Of a stretch of 64,000 nt of DNA, positions 60,091 to 64,000 are shown one piece after another. The notes under the pieces are model-generated. The model ran no database searches and was not told the DNA's origin. It worked only from the letters and a program-made list of their open reading frames with translations. Position 1 is the first letter of the stretch. Every line of letters starts with the position of its first letter. A program made the translations under genes and the position numbers. Origin of the DNA: Hydrogenophaga sp. GTDB taxonomy: Bacteria; Pseudomonadota; Gammaproteobacteria; Burkholderiales; Burkholderiaceae_C. The stretch is from contig NZ_JAABRQ010000003.1 in assembly GCF_011390835.1 (NCBI RefSeq), positions 124,001 through 188,000 of the forward strand. Reading direction: 5' to 3'.

Positions 60091-61578
60091 ATGCACAAGA
60101 CACCTGACTTTACCGCCCCGGTCCTCTACCGCGATCCAGCCGCCGCCCTGGCCCAGGTGCAGGCGATTTACCAGCGCGCCGTGGACCATTTGCGCGCCGC
60201 CATGCGCGGATTTGTGGCTGGCGAAGACTTCCAGGGCAGCCGCGTGCGCGCCTGCTACCCCTTTGTGCGCCTGCACACGCAGAGCACGTCGCACCAGGGT
60301 TCTGGACGCTTGAGCTACGGCTTCGTCGCGGGCCCTGGCCGCTTCGAGACGACGATCACCCGGCCCGACCTTTATGGCGGCTACCTGCTGGAGCAGTTCA
60401 GCCTGCTGCTGGCCAATCACGGTGGCGAACTGGAGGTGGGCATCAGCGCTCAGCCGATCCCGATCCATTTTTCGTTTGCCGATCATGAGCATGTGGAAGG
60501 CCAGCTCAGCGCCGAGCGCCGCGCCCTGATGCGCGACGTCTTCGACCTGCCCGACCTCACCGCCATGGATGACGGCATCGCCAACGGCACGCACGAGCCC
60601 CGTTCGGGCGAGGCGCAGCCGCTGGCCCTGTTCACCGCGCCGCGGGTGGACTATTCGCTGCAGCGCTTGCGCCACTACACCGGCACCGCGCCCGAGTGGT
60701 TCCAGAACTTCGTGCTGTTCACCAATTACCAGTTCTACATCGACGAGTTCATCAAACTGGGCCACGCCGAGATGGCCAGCCCCCACAGCGAATACACCGC
60801 ATTCATCGAGCCCGGCAATGTGGTGACCCGGCGTGTGGACCGGCCGTCTGAAGCGGGCGACGAGCTCGGCGCCGCCCCGCCCCGGCTGCCGCAAATGCCG
60901 GCATACCACCTGATGCGCGCCGACCGCAGCGGCATCACCTTGGTCAACATCGGCGTAGGCCCGTCCAACGCCAAGACCATCACCGACCACATCGCCGTGC
61001 TGCGGCCCCACGCCTGGCTCATGATCGGCCACTGCGCTGGTCTGCGCAGCACGCAGCAGCTGGGCGACTACGTGCTGGCGCACGCCTATGTGCGCGAAGA
61101 CCATGTGCTCGACGAAGAGCTGCCGCTGTGGGTGCCGATTCCGGCCCTGGCCGAGATCCAGCTTGCGCTGGAGGCCGCGGTGGCCGACGTCACAGGCGTG
61201 CCACCCCAGGAGCTCAAGCGCATCATGCGCACCGGCACCGTGGCCAGCACCGACAACCGCAACTGGGAGCTGCTACCCGACAACACGCCGCAACGCCGCT
61301 TCAGCCAGAGCCGCGCGGTTGCGCTGGACATGGAGAGCGCCACCATCGCCGCCAACGGCTTTCGCTTCCGCGTGCCCTATGGCACCCTGCTCTGCGTGAG
61401 CGACAAGCCGCTGCACGGCGAAATCAAGCTACCGGGCATGGCCAACCATTTCTACCGCGAGCGCGTCGACCAACACCTGCGCATCGGCATCCGCGCCGTC
61501 GAACGGCTGCGCCAGGGCGGCGCCGGCCAGCTGCACAGCCGCAAGCTGCGCAGTTTTGCTGAAGTAGCCTTCCAGTAA
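60091..61578 (+). CDS. amn: AMP nucleosidase
   Basis: Start MHKTPDFTAPVLYRDPAAALAQVQAIYQ; LINIGVGPSNAKT-like segment, HCAGLRSTQQLGDYVLAHAYVREDHVLDEELP, DMESATIAANGFRFRVPYGTLLCVSDKPLHGEIKLPGMAN. Confidence 0.94.
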   Translation: MHKTPDFTAPVLYRDPAAALAQVQAIYQRAVDHLRAAMRGFVAGEDFQGSRVRACYPFVRLHTQSTSHQGSGRLSYGFVAGPGRFETTITRPDLYGGYLLEQFSLLLANHGGELEVGISAQPIPIHFSFADHEHVEGQLSAERRALMRDVFDLPDLTAMDDGIANGTHEPRSGEAQPLALFTAPRVDYSLQRLRHYTGTAPEWFQNFVLFTNYQFYIDEFIKLGHAEMASPHSEYTAFIEPGNVVTRRVDRPSEAGDELGAAPPRLPQMPAYHLMRADRSGITLVNIGVGPSNAKTITDHIAVLRPHAWLMIGHCAGLRSTQQLGDYVLAHAYVREDHVLDEELPLWVPIPALAEIQLALEAAVADVTGVPPQELKRIMRTGTVASTDNRNWELLPDNTPQRRFSQSRAVALDMESATIAANGFRFRVPYGTLLCVSDKPLHGEIKLPGMANHFYRERVDQHLRIGIRAVERLRQGGAGQLHSRKLRSFAEVAFQ

Positions 61579-61598
61579 CCCACGCCTCACAGAACCGC

Positions 61599-62702
61599 AT
61601 GCAACCGATCCGAGAATTCTTCGTCCAGACCTTTGGTATTGAAGCCTGGCTGGCGATGCTGCTGGCCATTGTGGTCATCGCCTTGCTGGTGAGCCATGCC
61701 GCCCGCCTGTTGTTCAACCAGCTCGACCGCTGGACCCACCAATCCCGGAATGCCTGGGATGAGGCGCTGGCCGAAGCCGCCCGCCGACCCACACATCTGC
61801 TGATCTGGATCGTCGCACTGGCGTGGATAGCCCGCGTCGTGCTGGTGCAATGGCCCGACCTGGACTTCGGGGAGGAGCGGGTGCAGATCCGCAACGTGGC
61901 CATCGTGGTCGCAGTGGCCTGGTTTTTCTGGCGCTTCATCCACCTCATGACACGCGGCACCGTGGACCGAGGCCGCGAAGGTGGGCAGGAATTTGACATC
62001 ACCACCGTATACGCGCTCAGCAAGCTGGGGCGACTGCTGGTGGTCATCGTCACGGTCATCACCGTGGCACACAATCTGGGGCTCAACATCGGCGCCCTGC
62101 TCGCGCTCGGCGGCGTGGGTGGACTTGCCGTCGGTCTGGCAGCCAAAGACCTGCTGGCCAACTTTTTCGGCGGCCTCACCATCTACCTGGACCGGCCGTT
62201 CAGCGTCGGCGAATGGATCCGCTCGCCCGACAAGAGTATTGAAGGCACGGTGGAGTACATCAGCTGGCGCCACACGCGCATCCGCGCCTTCAACAAGAAC
62301 CCGATCTACGTGCCCAACGCCGTCTTCACCACCATCGTGGTGGAGAACCCCTCGCGCATGAGTCACCGGCGCATCAAGGAGACACTGGGGCTGCGCTACG
62401 ACGACTTTGCCCAGGTAGAGACCATCGTGGCAGAGATCAAAACCATGCTCCACGAACACCCCGACATCGACAACACCCAGACCCTGATCGTCAACTTCAC
62501 CCAGTTCGGCGCCAGCTCGCTCGACATCATGATCTACACCTTCACCAAGACCCGGAAATGGGTCGAGTACCACGCGGTCAAACAAGCCGTGTTGCTTGAG
62601 ATCGGCCAGATCGTCGCCCGCCATGGGGCCGAGATCGCCTTCCCGACGCAGACGCTGCACCTGGCCCCGCCGGCCGAGCCGCCTCCGGCGGCCGCCAGCT
62701 GA
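61599..62702 (+). CDS. Mechanosensitive ion channel family protein (MscS type)
   Basis: LLALGGVGGLAVGLAAKDLLANFFGGLTIYLDRPFSVGEWI; NAVFTTIVVENPSRM. Confidence 0.93.
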   Translation: MQPIREFFVQTFGIEAWLAMLLAIVVIALLVSHAARLLFNQLDRWTHQSRNAWDEALAEAARRPTHLLIWIVALAWIARVVLVQWPDLDFGEERVQIRNVAIVVAVAWFFWRFIHLMTRGTVDRGREGGQEFDITTVYALSKLGRLLVVIVTVITVAHNLGLNIGALLALGGVGGLAVGLAAKDLLANFFGGLTIYLDRPFSVGEWIRSPDKSIEGTVEYISWRHTRIRAFNKNPIYVPNAVFTTIVVENPSRMSHRRIKETLGLRYDDFAQVETIVAEIKTMLHEHPDIDNTQTLIVNFTQFGASSLDIMIYTFTKTRKWVEYHAVKQAVLLEIGQIVARHGAEIAFPTQTLHLAPPAEPPPAAAS

Positions 62703-62818
62703 CAGGCATACGTCGCCGGCGCGACCCATTGACCGGAACTTCACCCGGCCTTGACGAACCGGACACACCTGCGCGCCAGAATGAATCCGAGCATCCCCGC
62801 GCCTGACCCCCTGCCCCC

Positions 62819-64000
62819 ATGACACGCCACCTCCCCACCACACCCGATACCGCCAGCACATTGCCGCGCTGGCTGGGGCTCGCTGGCCTGGCGCTGCTGT
62901 TGTCGGGCTGCGCCAGCCTGCGTCCGCCAGCGCCAGCGCCAGCACCCGTCGACACCGCCCTGCCCACCGCATGGACGGCTGCGCCGGCTGCGGCCACCGC
63001 GTCGCCCGCCGACCTGGCTCGCTGGTGGACCCGCTTTGACGACCCCACGCTCACCACGCTGGTCGAACAGGCCATGTTGCGCAACACCAGCGTGCAAAGC
63101 GCGCAGGCTGCGCTGGCGCAGGCCCGGGCGCAGCGCGATGTGCAGGCGGCCCAGCTCGGCCCCTCGCTGGGCGCCTCGGCCTCGGCACGCCGCAGCAGGG
63201 CCAGCGGGCAGGACGCCAGCAACAACTTCCAGGCGGGTTTTGATGCCAGCTGGGAACCCGATTTGTTCGGCGGCAACCGCAGCGCCGCCAACGCCAGCGA
63301 GGCTGACGCGCGTGCCGCCGCCAGCAACCTCGCCAATGTGCAGGTCTCGCTTGCCGCCGAGGTGGCGGTGAACCTGATCGAGCTGCGCGGTCTGCAGACG
63401 CGCCTGGCAATCGCACGCAGCAACCTCGCGGCGCAAACCGAAACCCTGCAAATCACCCGCTGGCGCGCCCAGGCAGGCCTGGCCGCCTCGCTGGATGTGG
63501 AGCAGGCGGTGGCCGCGAGCGAACAGACCGCCGCGCAACTGCCCGCCCTGCAGAGTGGCATCAGCCAGGCGATGAACGCGCTGGCGGTGCTCACCGGCGA
63601 CGCCCCGGGCGCGCTCCAGAACCAGCTCGGCGCAGCCTCACCCATTCCCCTCGCTCCAGCGGACCTCGCGCTGGCTTTCCCCACCGAGACCCTGAGGCAA
63701 CGGCCCGACGTGCGCAGCGCCGAATCGCGTGTGGCCGCAGCGCTGGCCCGCGTGGCGGTGGCCGACGCCGCGCGCTACCCCAGCTTTCGGCTCAGCGGCT
63801 CGCTCGGCCTCTCCGCGCTCACCCTGGGTGGCCTCACCAATGGCGCCTCGGTGGTCAACAGCCTGCTGGCGAGCCTGTCGGTGCCGCTGTTCGACGGCGG
63901 CGCCAGCGAAGCCCAGGTGCGCGCACAGGAAGCGGCGCTGGACCAGGCCCGCGTGGCCTACCGGGCGGCGGTGCTCGCCGCGCTGAAGGATGTGGAAGAC
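62819..64000 (+). CDS. RND efflux outer-membrane lipoprotein (OprM/NodT family), C-terminus beyond window edge
   Basis: MTRHLPTTPDTASTLPRWLGLAGLALLLSGCASLRPP lipobox; WWTRFDDPTLTTLVEQAMLRNTSVQSAQAALAQARAQ; LRQRPDVRSAESRVAAALARV. Not in the ORF track because truncated. Confidence 0.92.
   Translation, partial: MTRHLPTTPDTASTLPRWLGLAGLALLLSGCASLRPPAPAPAPVDTALPTAWTAAPAAATASPADLARWWTRFDDPTLTTLVEQAMLRNTSVQSAQAALAQARAQRDVQAAQLGPSLGASASARRSRASGQDASNNFQAGFDASWEPDLFGGNRSAANASEADARAAASNLANVQVSLAAEVAVNLIELRGLQTRLAIARSNLAAQTETLQITRWRAQAGLAASLDVEQAVAASEQTAAQLPALQSGISQAMNALAVLTGDAPGALQNQLGAASPIPLAPADLALAFPTETLRQRPDVRSAESRVAAALARVAVADAARYPSFRLSGSLGLSALTLGGLTNGASVVNSLLASLSVPLFDGGASEAQVRAQEAALDQARVAYRAAVLAALKDVED

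Noticed and set aside
59452-61578. 708-aa form of AMP nucleosidase
   Set aside because: N-terminal part is antisense to the DUF4010 gene; the conserved protein starts at 60091.

Overview
The window is high-GC bacterial chromosome of Burkholderiales/Comamonadaceae character (inferred from gene content and intergenic repeat style). It is densely coding, with about 50 supportable CDSs and no rRNA, tRNA, CRISPR, phage or IS element that I could recognise. Main blocks: (1) a subtilase with an adjacent stand-alone propeptide-like lipoprotein (1-2004); (2) a long minus-strand fatty-acid beta-oxidation block with its TetR regulator (3331-12981); (3) slmA and argB; (4) a storage-lipid neighbourhood (15105-29972) with an alcohol-forming fatty acyl-CoA reductase-like protein, a phasin with an H1-like tail, a patatin, a PHA-system protein, ACBP and WS/DGAT; (5) a compact quorum-sensing island (30850-35340) with a CqsA/LqsA/JqsA-type alpha-hydroxyketone synthase, a six-TM CqsS-like histidine kinase, a separate atypical response regulator and a divergent LuxR-type regulator, with a local GC drop and repeated motifs upstream of the synthase; (6) a persulfide dioxygenase-rhodanese plus CsoR/CstR pair; (7) a TRAP transporter/amidase operon ending in a 57-aa membrane protein missed by the ORF track; (8) a ppk2-icmF pair behind a perfect 24-bp palindrome; (9) assorted metabolic genes (arginase, GMC oxidoreductase, glutathione reductase, AMP nucleosidase, MscS, RND outer-membrane factor). 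Block 5 is the best candidate for an exciting system. The ORF track omits two real genes truncated by the window edges and contains many spurious antisense ORFs typical of high-GC DNA. All family calls are from reading the sequences and from memory; no searches were run.
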